NCBI RefSeq assembly: GCF_001896135.2
Contig: NZ_MPOH02000011.1
Coordinates: 898,950 to 962,949, forward strand
Reading direction: 5' to 3'
Length of the DNA stretch: 64,000 bases
Origin: Streptomyces phaeoluteigriseus
GTDB lineage: Bacteria; Actinomycetota; Actinomycetes; Streptomycetales; Streptomycetaceae
In this document: positions 50,388-59,050 of the stretch, piece after piece
How positions within the stretch are numbered: position 1 is the stretch's first letter
Layout: every line of letters starts with the position of its first letter
Notes under the pieces: generated by a model
What the model saw: the letters and a program-made list of their open reading frames with translations, nothing else
Databases searched by the model: none
Told to the model about the DNA's origin: nothing
Translations under genes and position numbers: made by a program

Positions 50388-51836
50388 TCACCGCGGCCAT
50401 CGCCCGGCGGGGACGGCCCCACCCCACCCCACCCCCTCCTCGGGCTCAGGCCGCGGCCGGCCGGCGGGCACCCCAGGGACCGTGGGCCTGCGCCGGATGA
50501 CCAGGGCCATCAGTGCCGCCGCCGCGCACAGCGCTCCCGCGGCGTACCAGACGACGTCGTACGAGCCGAAGGTGTCGCGGGCCACTCCGCCGAGGAAGGC
50601 GACCAGGGCCGCGCCGACCTGGTGGGAGGCGAGGACCCAGCCGAAGACGATGGCGCTGTCCTCGCCGTAGTGCTCACGGCACAGGGCCAGGGTGGGCGGG
50701 ACGGTGGCGACCCAGTCGAGGCCGTAGAAGACGATGAAGAAGATCATCGGGGGGTGCACCGTCGGGGCCAGCAGGATCGGCAGGAAGAGGAGTGAGATGC
50801 CTCGGAGTGCGTAGTAGACCGCCAGCAGGCGGCGCGGTTCGAAGCGGTCCGTGAGCCAGCCGGAGGCGATCGTGCCGACCACGTCGAACACGCCGATCAC
50901 CGCCAGCAGGGAGGCCGCCGCCGTGAGGGGCATGTGGTGGTCGTGGGCGGCCGGCACGAAGTGGGTCTGGATCAGGCCGTTGGTGGAGGCGCCGCAGATC
51001 GCGAAGGTCCCGGCCAGCAGCCAGAACGGCCCCGTGCGCACCGCCGAGAACAGCACCGCGACCGTGCGCCGCGCCGCGCCCCGCACCGGGGGCGGTTTGG
51101 GCACGAACTCCTTCGCCCCGTACGGCATCTGCCCGACGTCCGCCGGATGGTCGCGCAGCAGCAGCCAGACGAAGGGCACGACCGCGAGGGCGGCCAGAGC
51201 GACCGTCACCGCCGCGGGGCGCCAGTCGTACCGCGTGATCATCCAGGACAGCAGCGGCAGGAAGACCAGCTGGCCGGAGGCGGAGGCCGCGGTGAGGATG
51301 CCGCTGACCAGGCCGCGACGTTCGGTGAACCAGCGGTTGGTGACCGTCGCGGCGAAGGCGAGCGCCATCGAGCCCGAGCCGAGGCCCACCAGCAGGCCCC
51401 AGCACAGCAGCAGTTGCCAGGCCGCCGTCATCCACACCGTCAGGCCGGAGCCGATCGCGATCACGGTCAGCGCGACGGCCACCACCCGGCGGATGCCGAA
51501 CCGGTCCATCAGCGCCGCCGCGAAGGGCGCGGTGAGCCCGTAGAGGGCGAGGTTGATCGAGACGGCCGCGCCGATCGTGCCGCGCGACCAGCCGAAGTCC
51601 TCGTTCAGCGGCTCGATGAGCAGGCCGGGCAGGGAGCGGAAGGCCGCCGCACCGATGATCGTGACGAAGGTGACGGCGGCGACGAACCACGCCCGGTGGA
51701 TCCGCGGCCGCCGCCTCCCGGCGCGGGGCGCCCCACCGACGGATTCCACCGCGTCCGCCCCCATGTCCGCCACCGCGTCCGCCTTGGGCCCGCCTGTCCG
51801 GGGCACGTCTGCCTGAGTCGCGTCTGCCTGAGTCAC
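50388..51836 (-). CDS. MFS transporter
   Basis: 482 residues with twelve predicted membrane helices. The first helix region is IHRAWFVAAVTFVTIIGAAA, and motif A is seen as LMDRFGIRRVV between helices 2 and 3 and again as WLTDRFEPRRLL in the second half. GSGSMALAFAATVTNRWFTE follows the monocarboxylate or oxalate/formate antiporter-like MFS branch. The first 45 residues are acidic and low in complexity. It may import or export an organic acid. Start GTG 51836 is uncertain. It is divergent from the GlxA-type regulator with 71 bp between, so that regulator likely controls it. Confidence 0.87.
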   Translation of the reverse strand: MTQADATQADVPRTGGPKADAVADMGADAVESVGGAPRAGRRRPRIHRAWFVAAVTFVTIIGAAAFRSLPGLLIEPLNEDFGWSRGTIGAAVSINLALYGLTAPFAAALMDRFGIRRVVAVALTVIAIGSGLTVWMTAAWQLLLCWGLLVGLGSGSMALAFAATVTNRWFTERRGLVSGILTAASASGQLVFLPLLSWMITRYDWRPAAVTVALAALAVVPFVWLLLRDHPADVGQMPYGAKEFVPKPPPVRGAARRTVAVLFSAVRTGPFWLLAGTFAICGASTNGLIQTHFVPAAHDHHMPLTAAASLLAVIGVFDVVGTIASGWLTDRFEPRRLLAVYYALRGISLLFLPILLAPTVHPPMIFFIVFYGLDWVATVPPTLALCREHYGEDSAIVFGWVLASHQVGAALVAFLGGVARDTFGSYDVVWYAAGALCAAAALMALVIRRRPTVPGVPAGRPRPEPEEGVGWGGAVPAGRWPR

Positions 51837-51907
51837 GTCATAGAGCTTCGGGTCCGCGATCTCCCCGAGCGAGTGGCCCGAAGGACGATGTTCGTTAGGA
51901 TCGGGCC

Positions 51908-52978
51908 ATGAGCCCTACCGCAGGCTTCCGCCCGCACCGCGTCGTCGTGCTCGCCCTCGACGGCCTGCTCCCTTTCGAGCTGGGCATCCCGCACCGCATC
52001 TTCGGCCGTCCGAAGGACTCCGGGGGCCGGCACCTGTACGAGGTCGTCACCTGCTCGGTCCGGCCACCGGGCCCGGTCGAGACGGACGCCGACTTCGCCA
52101 TCCAGGTCGCGCACGGCCCGGAAGCCCTGGCCACCGCCGACACGGTGATCGTCCCGGCGTCGTACGAACTCGGTCCGGTCTTCGAGGAGGGCGTCCTCAC
52201 CGACGAGTTGGCCGCCGCCCTCGCCCGCATCCGCCCCGGCACCCGCCTCGCCTCCATCTGCACGGGCGTGTACGTCCTGGCCGCCGCCGGAGTCCTCGAC
52301 GGCCGCCCCGCGACCACGCACTGGGCCGACGCCGCCCGTCTCCAGCGCCTGTTCCCCAGCGTCAGGGTCGACCCCGACGTCCTCTTCATCGACGACGGCG
52401 ACGTCCTGACCTCGGCGGGCGTCGCCGCGGGCATCGACCTGTGCCTGCACATGGTGCGCCGCGACCACGGCACGGCCGTCGCCAACGAGGTCGCCCGCCG
52501 TACGGTCGTACCGCCGCACCGCGACGGCGGGCAGGCGCAGTACATCGAGCGGCCCGTGCCCGATCCGCAGCTGTCCGGCACGACCGCCGCGCGCGCGTGG
52601 GCGCTCGGCCGCCTCCACGAGCCGATCCAGTTGCGGGACATGGCCGCCCAGGAGGCCATGTCGGTACGGACGTTCACGCGCCGCTTCCGCGAGGAGGTGG
52701 GTGTCAGCCCCGGCCAGTGGCTCACCCAGCAGCGCGTCGAGCGCGCCCGGCACCTCCTGGAGTCCACCGACCTCTCCGTCGACCAGGTCGCCGGGAACGC
52801 CGGCTTCGGCACCGCCCAGTCGATGCGCCAGCACCTGCAGACGGCGCTCGGGGTCACCCCGACGGCCTATCGCCGCACCTTCCGCACCAGAGTCACCGAG
52901 GGTGCGGGAACGACCCGGACGACGGGAGTCGTCGAGAGCCGGGACGAGAGTTACGGCGGTGTCGGCGCCCCGCGCTGA
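51908..52978 (+). CDS. GlxA-type transcriptional regulator (DJ-1/PfpI domain plus AraC HTH)
   Basis: 356 residues. The DJ-1/PfpI-like domain spans about 1-190 (VVVLALDGLLPFELGIPHRI, ASICTGVYVLAAAGVLDGRP with the nucleophile-elbow Cys, TTHWADAARLQRLFP). The AraC-type double HTH is at about 225-320 (LRDMAAQEAMSVRTFTRRFR, TPTAYRRTFRTRV). Such regulators sense small metabolites and activate neighbouring genes. It is divergent from the MFS transporter. The 220 bp after its stop show no gene. Confidence 0.9.
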   Translation: MSPTAGFRPHRVVVLALDGLLPFELGIPHRIFGRPKDSGGRHLYEVVTCSVRPPGPVETDADFAIQVAHGPEALATADTVIVPASYELGPVFEEGVLTDELAAALARIRPGTRLASICTGVYVLAAAGVLDGRPATTHWADAARLQRLFPSVRVDPDVLFIDDGDVLTSAGVAAGIDLCLHMVRRDHGTAVANEVARRTVVPPHRDGGQAQYIERPVPDPQLSGTTAARAWALGRLHEPIQLRDMAAQEAMSVRTFTRRFREEVGVSPGQWLTQQRVERARHLLESTDLSVDQVAGNAGFGTAQSMRQHLQTALGVTPTAYRRTFRTRVTEGAGTTRTTGVVESRDESYGGVGAPR

Positions 52979-53198
52979 ACGGGCGGCGTGCCGCGCCTCG
53001 CCCCACCGGCCGACGCACAGGAGCACGAGGGCCCCCACCCCGGCCGGGGCCGCCGTGGACGGCGCGACCACGAGGGCGGCGCACACGCCAGGCGGCCGGT
53101 CGCCGGGCGACCCGCGCCGGCGGCAGCGCACCTGACCGTGTACCCGGCGGCCGGGGCGTGCGCCGGGCGGGCCTCGCGCGGCGACGGGTCGCGGCGGT

Positions 53199-54248
53199 CT
53201 AGAACGTGAGCACCCCCCGCGCCACCCGCCCCGCCTCCGCGTCCGCCGTCGCCTTCGCGAAGTCCTCCACCGGGTAGGTCCGGGTGACGAGTTCGTCGAG
53301 GAGGAGGCGGCCCGTGCGGTACAGCTCGGCGTACAGGGCGACGTCCCTCTGCGGCCGGGCGGCCCCGTAGCGGCAGCCCAGGATCGACTTGTCCAGGAAC
53401 AGGGAGGAGACGCGGAAGGAGGCCTCGGCGGTCGCGGGCGGCACCCCGAGGAGCACCGCCTGGCCATGCCGGTCGAGCAGGTCGACGGCCTGCCGGATCA
53501 GCTCCACCCGTCCGACGCACTCGAAGACATGGTCCGCGCCCGTCGGCAGCACCTCCCGCACGCCCTCGGTGGAGGTCAGGAAGTCGGTGGCCCCGAACCG
53601 CCGCGCCACGGCCTCCTTCGCCGGGTTCGCGTCGACGGCCACGATCCGCAGCGCGCCCGCGATCCGCGCGCCCTGGAGCACGTTGAGCCCGATCCCGCCC
53701 GTGCCGATGACGACGACGCTGTCCCCACGGTCCACGCGCGCGCGGTTGAGCACCGCCCCCACGCCGGTCAGCACCCCGCAGCCGATCAGCGCGGCGGACG
53801 GCAGCGGGATGTCCTTCGGGATGCGCACGGCCTGGACGGCCTTGACGACCGTGCGTTCCGCGAACGCCGAGTTGGACGCGAACTGGTACACCGGCCGACC
53901 GCCCCGCGAGAACGGCCGGCCGGGCCGCCCGATGGCCCGCCGGCACATCGTCGGCCGCCCCCGGTCGCACTCCGGGCAGGTCCCGCAGTTGGCGAGCGTG
54001 GACAGCGCGACATGGTCCCCGGCCACCACATGCGTGACCCCCGCGCCCACCGCCTCCACCACGCCCGCGCCCTCGTGCCCCAGCACCACCGGCGCCGGGA
54101 AGGGAATCGTCCCGTCGATCACCGACAGGTCGCTGTGGCACAGCCCGGCCGCCGACACGGCCACGAGCACCTCCCCCGGCCCCGGCTCCCGTACCTCCAG
54201 ATCGTCGACGACCTCGGCCCGCTTCCCGTCGAACACCACGCCCCGCAT
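53199..54248 (-). CDS. zinc-dependent alcohol dehydrogenase (MDR family)
   Basis: 349 residues from ATG 54248, which overlaps the acyl-CoA dehydrogenase stop (ATGA). Catalytic zinc Cys is in GLCHSDLSVIDG, with the GHE motif in VVLGHEGAGVVEAVG; the structural zinc Cys are in CGTCPECDRGRPTMC. The NAD-binding loop is VVVIGTGGIGLNVLQGARIA. The enzyme is of the class III-like actinobacterial group and should oxidise a primary or secondary alcohol with NAD. As last gene of the SDR-ACAD-ADH operon it may oxidise a pathway alcohol. Confidence 0.9.
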   Translation of the reverse strand: MRGVVFDGKRAEVVDDLEVREPGPGEVLVAVSAAGLCHSDLSVIDGTIPFPAPVVLGHEGAGVVEAVGAGVTHVVAGDHVALSTLANCGTCPECDRGRPTMCRRAIGRPGRPFSRGGRPVYQFASNSAFAERTVVKAVQAVRIPKDIPLPSAALIGCGVLTGVGAVLNRARVDRGDSVVVIGTGGIGLNVLQGARIAGALRIVAVDANPAKEAVARRFGATDFLTSTEGVREVLPTGADHVFECVGRVELIRQAVDLLDRHGQAVLLGVPPATAEASFRVSSLFLDKSILGCRYGAARPQRDVALYAELYRTGRLLLDELVTRTYPVEDFAKATADAEAGRVARGVLTF

Positions 54249-55402
54249 CACGTCCCCCATCCCTTGGGCTGTCTGGGCAGACCGAGCACCCGCTCGGCGA
54301 TGATCGTGCGCTGGACCTGGTCCGAGCCGCCGTAGATCGTGTCGGCCCGCGAGAACAGGAACAGGTGCTGCGTGTCGTCCAGTTCGTACGGCGCGGAGGG
54401 CGACCAGTGCGCCGGCCCCACGCCCGCTTCCGCGCCCCGCACCCGCACCGCCAGCTCCCCGAGCCGCTGGTGCCAGCCCGCCCACAGCAGCTTGGCCACA
54501 CTGGGCGCGCCGGGCCCGGCCGAACCCCCCAGCGTCCGCAGCGCGTTCCACCGCATGGTCCGCAGCTCCGCCCACAGCCGCACCAGCCCGTCGCGTACGA
54601 CGGGGTCGTCGGCGGCGCCGGTCTCCACGGCCGTGCGGACCACGCGCCCCAACTCCTCTGCGAAACCGATCTGCTGGGCGAGCGTGGAGACGCCGCGCTC
54701 GAAGCCGAGGAGGCTCATGGCGACCCGCCAGCCGTCCCCCTCGGCGCCGACGAGATGCCCGGCACGCGCGCGTGCCCCGTCGAAGAAGACCTCGTTGAAG
54801 TCGCTCGTCCCGGTCAGCTGCCGGATCGGCCGCACCTCGATCCGCCCCGGCTGGTCCATCGGCACGAGCAGAAAGCTCAGCCCGTGGTGCCGCACCGACC
54901 CCGGATCGGTCCGCGCCAGCACGAAACACCAGTCGGCCTCGTGGGCGAGGGAGGTCCAGATCTTCTGCCCGGTGAGGCGGTACGACCCGTCCGCCACCCG
55001 CTCCGCGCGCGTCCGCACACCCGCGAGGTCCGACCCGGCACCGGGCTCGCTGTACCCCTGGCACCACAACTCGGCCCCGGCGGCGATCGGCGGCAGGAAC
55101 CGCTCCTTCTGCTCCGCCGTGCCATGCGTGAGCAGCGTCGGCGCCAGCAACTTCTCCCCGATGTGCCCGGACCGCGCCGGCGCCCCCGACCGCACGTACT
55201 CCTCGGCCCAGACCACCTGCTGGGTGAGAGTCGCCACCCGGTTGCCGTATCCGCCCTCCCCCCAGCCGATCCCGATCCACCCGTCCGCGCCGAGAGCCCG
55301 CTCCCAGGCACGACGTTCGCCGGCGTGCGGGACATGCAGACCCAGCCAGTCCCGGGCTTCGCCCCGAAAGGCCTCGTCGAGAGCAGAGAACCCGAACTCC
55401 AC
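54248..55402 (-). CDS. acyl-CoA dehydrogenase
   Basis: 384 residues. GTG 55402 (EFGFSALDEAFRGEARDWLG) has GGAGGAG six bases ahead; an earlier GTG at 55408 would overlap that site. FadE features: WAEEYVRSGAPARSGHIGEK, CQGYSEPGAGSDLAGVRTRA (FAD and substrate loop), GQKIWTSLAHEADWCFVLAR and SRADTIYGGSDQVQRTIIAE with RVLGLPRQPKGWG at the end. The chain is complete. It lies 127 bp downstream of the SDR and overlaps the alcohol dehydrogenase. Confidence 0.9.
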   Translation of the reverse strand: MEFGFSALDEAFRGEARDWLGLHVPHAGERRAWERALGADGWIGIGWGEGGYGNRVATLTQQVVWAEEYVRSGAPARSGHIGEKLLAPTLLTHGTAEQKERFLPPIAAGAELWCQGYSEPGAGSDLAGVRTRAERVADGSYRLTGQKIWTSLAHEADWCFVLARTDPGSVRHHGLSFLLVPMDQPGRIEVRPIRQLTGTSDFNEVFFDGARARAGHLVGAEGDGWRVAMSLLGFERGVSTLAQQIGFAEELGRVVRTAVETGAADDPVVRDGLVRLWAELRTMRWNALRTLGGSAGPGAPSVAKLLWAGWHQRLGELAVRVRGAEAGVGPAHWSPSAPYELDDTQHLFLFSRADTIYGGSDQVQRTIIAERVLGLPRQPKGWGT

Positions 55403-55529
55403 GGCCACTCCTCCATCAGGGAAGGGACATCTGTCTGGTCCAGGGGCGCGGGGCCGCGTCGCTGTGCGGCTCCGCCGTGGGGCCACGCCCAGCCCTCGCC
55501 CACCGCGCCCGGGCGACGACCGTGCCCTC

Positions 55530-56399
55530 TCACCCCGGCGGCAGCAACGGCATCGGATCCACCCCCACCGACCCCGGCAGCACCTCGGCGATCCGCTCCG
55601 GCGTCCACGCGCCGCCCTCCGCGAAAGCCGACCTCAGTTCCCGTGGCTGCGCCCACACCGCGATCTTCGGCCCCGCCACCGTGTACACCTGTCCGGTCAC
55701 CCCCGCCTCCCGAGCCCGCTCGGACAGCAGGTAGACGACCAGCGCGGCCACGTCCTCCGGCTCCCCGATCTCCGCCAGCTCCATCGGCACCCCGGCCGAC
55801 ATCCGCGTACGGGCGACGGGTGCCACCGCGTTGGCGGTCACGCCGTACTTGTGCATTCCGAGCGCGGCGCTGCGCACGAGCGAGATGATCCCGCCCTTGG
55901 CCGCGCTGTAGTTGGCCTGGGAGTACGACCCCTGGTGGCTGCCGCTGGTGAAGCCGATGAGGGTGCCGGAGCGCTGGGCGCGCAGCACCGCCGACGCGGC
56001 CCGGAACACCGTGAAGGTGCCTTTGAGGTGGGTGGCGATGACCGGGTCCCACTCGTCCTCGGTCATGTTGAACAGCATCCGCTCGCGCAGGATCCCGGCC
56101 ACGCACACGACCCCGTCGAGCCGTCCGAAGGCCGACAGGGCGGAGTCGACGACCCGTTGGCCGCCGGCCATGGTCGAGATGTCGTCGGCGACGGCGACGG
56201 CCCGGCCGCCGGCGGCCTCGATCTCCTTGACGACGGCCTCGGCTATCTCGCTGGAGGGCGAGCCGCCGTCCACCGAGACGCCGTAGTCGTTGACGACGAC
56301 GCCCGCTCCCTCGGCCGCCGCGGCGAGCGCCACCGCCCGGCCGATCCCTCGTCCGGCGCCGGTGACGGCGACGGCCTTGCCGGTCAAGAAGTTCCCCAC
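55530..56399 (-). CDS. SDR family oxidoreductase, MFE-2/HSD17B4-like
   Basis: 289 residues. TGAGRGIGRAVALAAAAEGA is the cofactor loop at about 13-32, with the insertion VVVNDYGVSVDGGSPSSEIA characteristic of the (3R)-hydroxyacyl-CoA dehydrogenase part of MFE-2 and its mycobacterial relatives. VCVAGILRERMLFNMTEDEW, FTSGSHQGSYSQANYSAAKG (Ser, Tyr, Lys) complete the site. It probably oxidises a beta-hydroxyacyl-CoA with NAD. GTG 56399 starts it, 23 bp from the operator at 56422, which it shares with the divergent cyclase gene. Confidence 0.88.
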   Translation of the reverse strand: MGNFLTGKAVAVTGAGRGIGRAVALAAAAEGAGVVVNDYGVSVDGGSPSSEIAEAVVKEIEAAGGRAVAVADDISTMAGGQRVVDSALSAFGRLDGVVCVAGILRERMLFNMTEDEWDPVIATHLKGTFTVFRAASAVLRAQRSGTLIGFTSGSHQGSYSQANYSAAKGGIISLVRSAALGMHKYGVTANAVAPVARTRMSAGVPMELAEIGEPEDVAALVVYLLSERAREAGVTGQVYTVAGPKIAVWAQPRELRSAFAEGGAWTPERIAEVLPGSVGVDPMPLLPPG

Positions 56400-56421
56400 G
56401 CCCGGCCCCTTCCCGCAGTTT

Positions 56422-56436
56422 CTGACGGACCGTTAG
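56422..56436. promoter_or_regulatory. CTGACG-family operator (one arm mismatch)
   Basis: CTGACGGACCGTTAG in the 86-bp gap between the divergent SDR and cyclase genes. Confidence 0.78.
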
Positions 56437-56485
56437 ATTTTATGTCCCGTCGGATACCCGGCGACAAGCCCCGGGGAGGCACCGA

Positions 56486-57412
56486 ATGGCACTGCCGGTC
56501 GAGTTCCACGACATCGCCGAGCGCGTCAACAACTGGGGACGCTGGGGCACCGACGACGAGATCGGCACCCTCAACCTGGTCACCGACGAGGTCGTACGGC
56601 GTGCCGCCGCCGAGGTGCGCACCGGGCGCCGCGTCCCGCTCGCGCTGCCGTTGCGGGAGGACGGCGTGCAGACCGGCATGATCCCGGGGCGGGTCAACCC
56701 CCTGCACGCGATGGTGCAGATCAACCAGGAGATCTTCGGGCCGGGCACGGTGGCGTGCAGCGACGACGCCGTGACGATGGGCCTCCAGGCGGCCACCCAC
56801 TGGGACGCGCTGCCGCACGTCTCGCACTCGGGCCGGATCTACAACGGACGTCCGGCCGGCACCGTCACCGCGCACGGCGGCGCCGAGTTCAGCGGCATCG
56901 ACAAGGCCGGGCACGTCGTCTCGCGCGGGGTGCTCCTGGACGTGGCACGCGCGCGTGGCGTCGAGCGGCTGGACGGCGGACACGCGGTCACCCCGGAGGA
57001 CCTGGAGGCTGCCGAGGAACTGGCGGGGACGCGGGTGCGGGCGGGCGACATCGTGCTCGTACGGACCGGGCAGATACGGCTCTACCTAGCCGGGGACCGG
57101 CAGGCGTACGCGCACCCCTCACCGGGGCTGTCGGTGCGCACGCCGGAGTGGTTCCACGCGCGCGATGTGGCGGCGGTCGCCAACGACACCCTGACGTTCG
57201 AGGTGTTCCCGCCCGAGATCGAGGATCTGTGGCTGCCGGTGCACGCGCTGCACCTGGTGGAGATGGGCATGATGCAGGGCCAGAACTGGAATCTCGAAAA
57301 GTTGTCCACAGCCTGTGGACAAGAGGAGCGTTACGCGTTCCTGCTCTCCGCGATGCCCGAGCCGTTCGCCGGCGGGACCGGGACGCCGGTGGCACCGGTG
57401 GCCGTGCTCTGA
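56486..57412 (+). CDS. cyclase/kynurenine formamidase-like hydrolase
   Basis: 308 residues of the PF04199 type. The metal-binding motif is ATHWDALPHVSHSGRIYNG (HxD...H). NNWGRWGTDDEIGTLNLVTD near the N-terminus and VRTPEWFHARDVAAVANDTL further on are typical of the larger branch, which includes ring-opening lactonase-like and isatin hydrolase relatives. Hydrolysis of an amide or ring bond by a divalent metal is likely. ATG 56486 has GGGGAGG upstream. The operator at 56422 is 49 bp ahead, so it belongs to the catabolic regulon. Confidence 0.86.
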   Translation: MALPVEFHDIAERVNNWGRWGTDDEIGTLNLVTDEVVRRAAAEVRTGRRVPLALPLREDGVQTGMIPGRVNPLHAMVQINQEIFGPGTVACSDDAVTMGLQAATHWDALPHVSHSGRIYNGRPAGTVTAHGGAEFSGIDKAGHVVSRGVLLDVARARGVERLDGGHAVTPEDLEAAEELAGTRVRAGDIVLVRTGQIRLYLAGDRQAYAHPSPGLSVRTPEWFHARDVAAVANDTLTFEVFPPEIEDLWLPVHALHLVEMGMMQGQNWNLEKLSTACGQEERYAFLLSAMPEPFAGGTGTPVAPVAVL

Positions 57413-57858
57413 CGACCCCCTCCCCCGCCGGGCCGCGGGCGGCCAACCACCCCATGGATGACGCCGGATGGTGGCGCGCCGCTGCCCGCCCCGAGCACGG
57501 CACCACGCGCCACCATCGACTCGGCGTACCCGCCCCGGCCTCCCCCGGCCCTGAGGGACCCGACGCCGCATCACGACCCACACTCGGCGGGGGTCCCCGT
57601 CACCGGAACCCTCGTCGTCCCCTCGCGGCGAATCGCTGACCATAAGCGTGATCAAACGGACACCTGGCGTCAACACCCGATCGGGGATTTGTGAATTACG
57701 TCCCATTTGCCATGGGCGCGCACGGAAGCACATCCAGGCGCACCGCCGCCCTCCCCGGCCGGACCGACAGCGCTTTCTGCACCCGTACACCGTGCACCGT
57801 GCCCCGCGCGCCGTCCGGAACCGTGTATGCCGGTGCGCCCGTGTGCCGGTGCGCCCGC
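57413..57858. other. 446-bp intergenic region, no gene seen
   Basis: Between the cyclase stop and the repeat array at 57859. Open frames exist on both strands but none has a start site, family marks and normal codon use together. Confidence 0.55.
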
Positions 57859-57990
57859 CTGCCGGTGCGGCTGCGTGCCCGTGTACCGGCCTGCCGGTGC
57901 GACTGCGTGCCCGTGTACCGGCCTGCCGGTGCGACTGCGTACCCGTGTACCGGCCTGCCGGTGCGACTGCGTGCCCGTGTGCCCGTGTGC
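57859..57990. repeat. 32-bp tandem repeat, four copies
   Basis: Units starting CTGCCGGTGCG at 57859, 57891, 57923 and 57955 have an exact 32-bp period; the last is shortened. The word GTGCCCGTGT continues in a looser form on both sides. It lies directly behind the 3' end of the anti-sigma factor gene. Same period as the array at 3634, but no shared sequence. Confidence 0.9.
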
Positions 57991-57992
57991 CG

Positions 57993-58546
57993 TCACACGC
58001 CTCGTACGCGAACCCCTCGTAGACCGGCGGCCGGAAGGCACCGGCTCCGCCCTCCACCGTGACGCCACCGTCCGCGGTGACGCCCCTCTCCGCCGCGCCG
58101 CCGCACTCCGCCGCGTTTCCGGGGCCGGCACGGTCGACGGGCCGGACGCAGCGGTCGAGTTCGCACCAGATGCGCTTGCCGGGGCCCTCGACACTCCAGC
58201 CCCAGCGGTCCGCGAGACCGTCCACGAGGGCGAGGCCACGGCCGCCCGTGGAATCGTCGCCCACACAGCGGGGCACGGGCGCCCGGTCGCTGCTGTCGGC
58301 CACCTCCAGCCGGACGGTGGCCTCCCCGGCGCCGGCGCCCGGCAGGGAGAGCCGCAGCACGGCCGGACAGCCGGTGTGCACGACGGCGTTGGTGACCAGT
58401 TCGGAGACGAGCAGGATCAGCGTCTCGGCGAGTGGCTCGTCGGCCTCTATCCCGGACCCGACGATGCGCGAACGGGCCCACCGCCGGGCGCGACCCACTT
58501 CAGCGGGGTCGGGCCGGATCTCCAGTTGCACTTGAAGCACCTGCAC
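57993..58546 (-). CDS. anti-sigma factor-type ATP-binding protein (HATPase_c; SpoIIAB/RsbW-like)
   Basis: About 184 residues. GTG 58546 begins QVLQVQLEIRPDPAEVGRAR; LILLVSELVTNAVVHTGCPA is the N box, RLEVADSSDRAPV the G1 region and STGGRGLALVDGLADRWGWS the G2 region. Many Streptomyces copies of this family end with FRPPVYEGFAYEAV. Here the sequence reads EAC and then runs on through the 32-bp repeats into the cyclase gene antisense; one missing base at about 57996-57998 would give EAV and a stop at 57993. I take that as the true end. These kinases bind sigma factors or anti-anti-sigma proteins. Confidence 0.8.
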
Positions 58547-58772
58547 CGCTCACACCATCCGAACCGGCGGACACATGGCCGCGCGCCACGTGAGCCACGC
58601 AAGCCACACGAGCACCATGACGACGAGGGCCACGATCGTAGCCATTTTCCGCATGACCAGAACAACGGCCAGGGGCGGAGTGACGGAACGTGATTCCCTT
58701 ACGAGACAGCTTGGTTGACATACAGTCACCTCAACAAGCGCTTCGGGCATATTCCAGCGCGAAGGAGTACGC

Positions 58773-58964
58773 GTGCGGCATACTGTGCGACGCTCGTTGC
58801 GGCGAGTCGAACAGGCCATGATCCCGCGCCCGCCCGGCCTGCGAGCAGGGGCGCGCACCGTCGGATCCGGCACTGCCCCGCAGGCACCACCGGCACGGCT
58901 CGCGCTCGTAGCCACTCGCATCCCACAGAAGGTACCGGAGCAACTCCCCGACTCCGGCCCGTGA
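58773..58964 (+). CDS. hypothetical 63-residue basic protein
   Basis: GTG 58773 (RHTVRRSLRRVEQAMIPRPP) follows GAAGGAG by six bases, the best ribosome site of this region, and is divergent from the anti-sigma factor. It is rich in Arg, Pro and Ala with no membrane segment or known domain. A TTGACA word at 58715-58720 could be part of its promoter, but no -10 fits at normal spacing. Otherwise the 504 bp between 58547 and 59050 hold nothing I recognise. Confidence 0.45.
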   Translation: MRHTVRRSLRRVEQAMIPRPPGLRAGARTVGSGTAPQAPPARLALVATRIPQKVPEQLPDSGP

Positions 58965-59050
58965 CGGGTCACGCATCGGCCACAACCACATCTCACGCTG
59001 TGTGATCGGTCGATGCCACGATCATCGACACACCTCCCGGCCGACGCCCA

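Noticed and set aside
52979..53198. Gene in the gap after the GlxA-type regulator
   Set aside because: All frames are open because of extreme GC, none has a start site or a recognisable domain.
57119..57992. A 290-residue C-terminal extension of the anti-sigma factor
   Set aside because: It consists of repeat-encoded low complexity and antisense of the cyclase gene; a one-base correction restores the family ending and stop.
58550..58651. Short minus-strand frame with a membrane-like segment (MRKMATIVALVVMVLVWLAW)
   Set aside because: No ribosome binding site, and the position between the anti-sigma start and its own promoter region makes it doubtful. It might be a small membrane protein, but I cannot support it.
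58715..58753. Sigma70-type promoter with TTGACA and CATATT
   Set aside because: The spacing is 27 bases, too long for a normal promoter.
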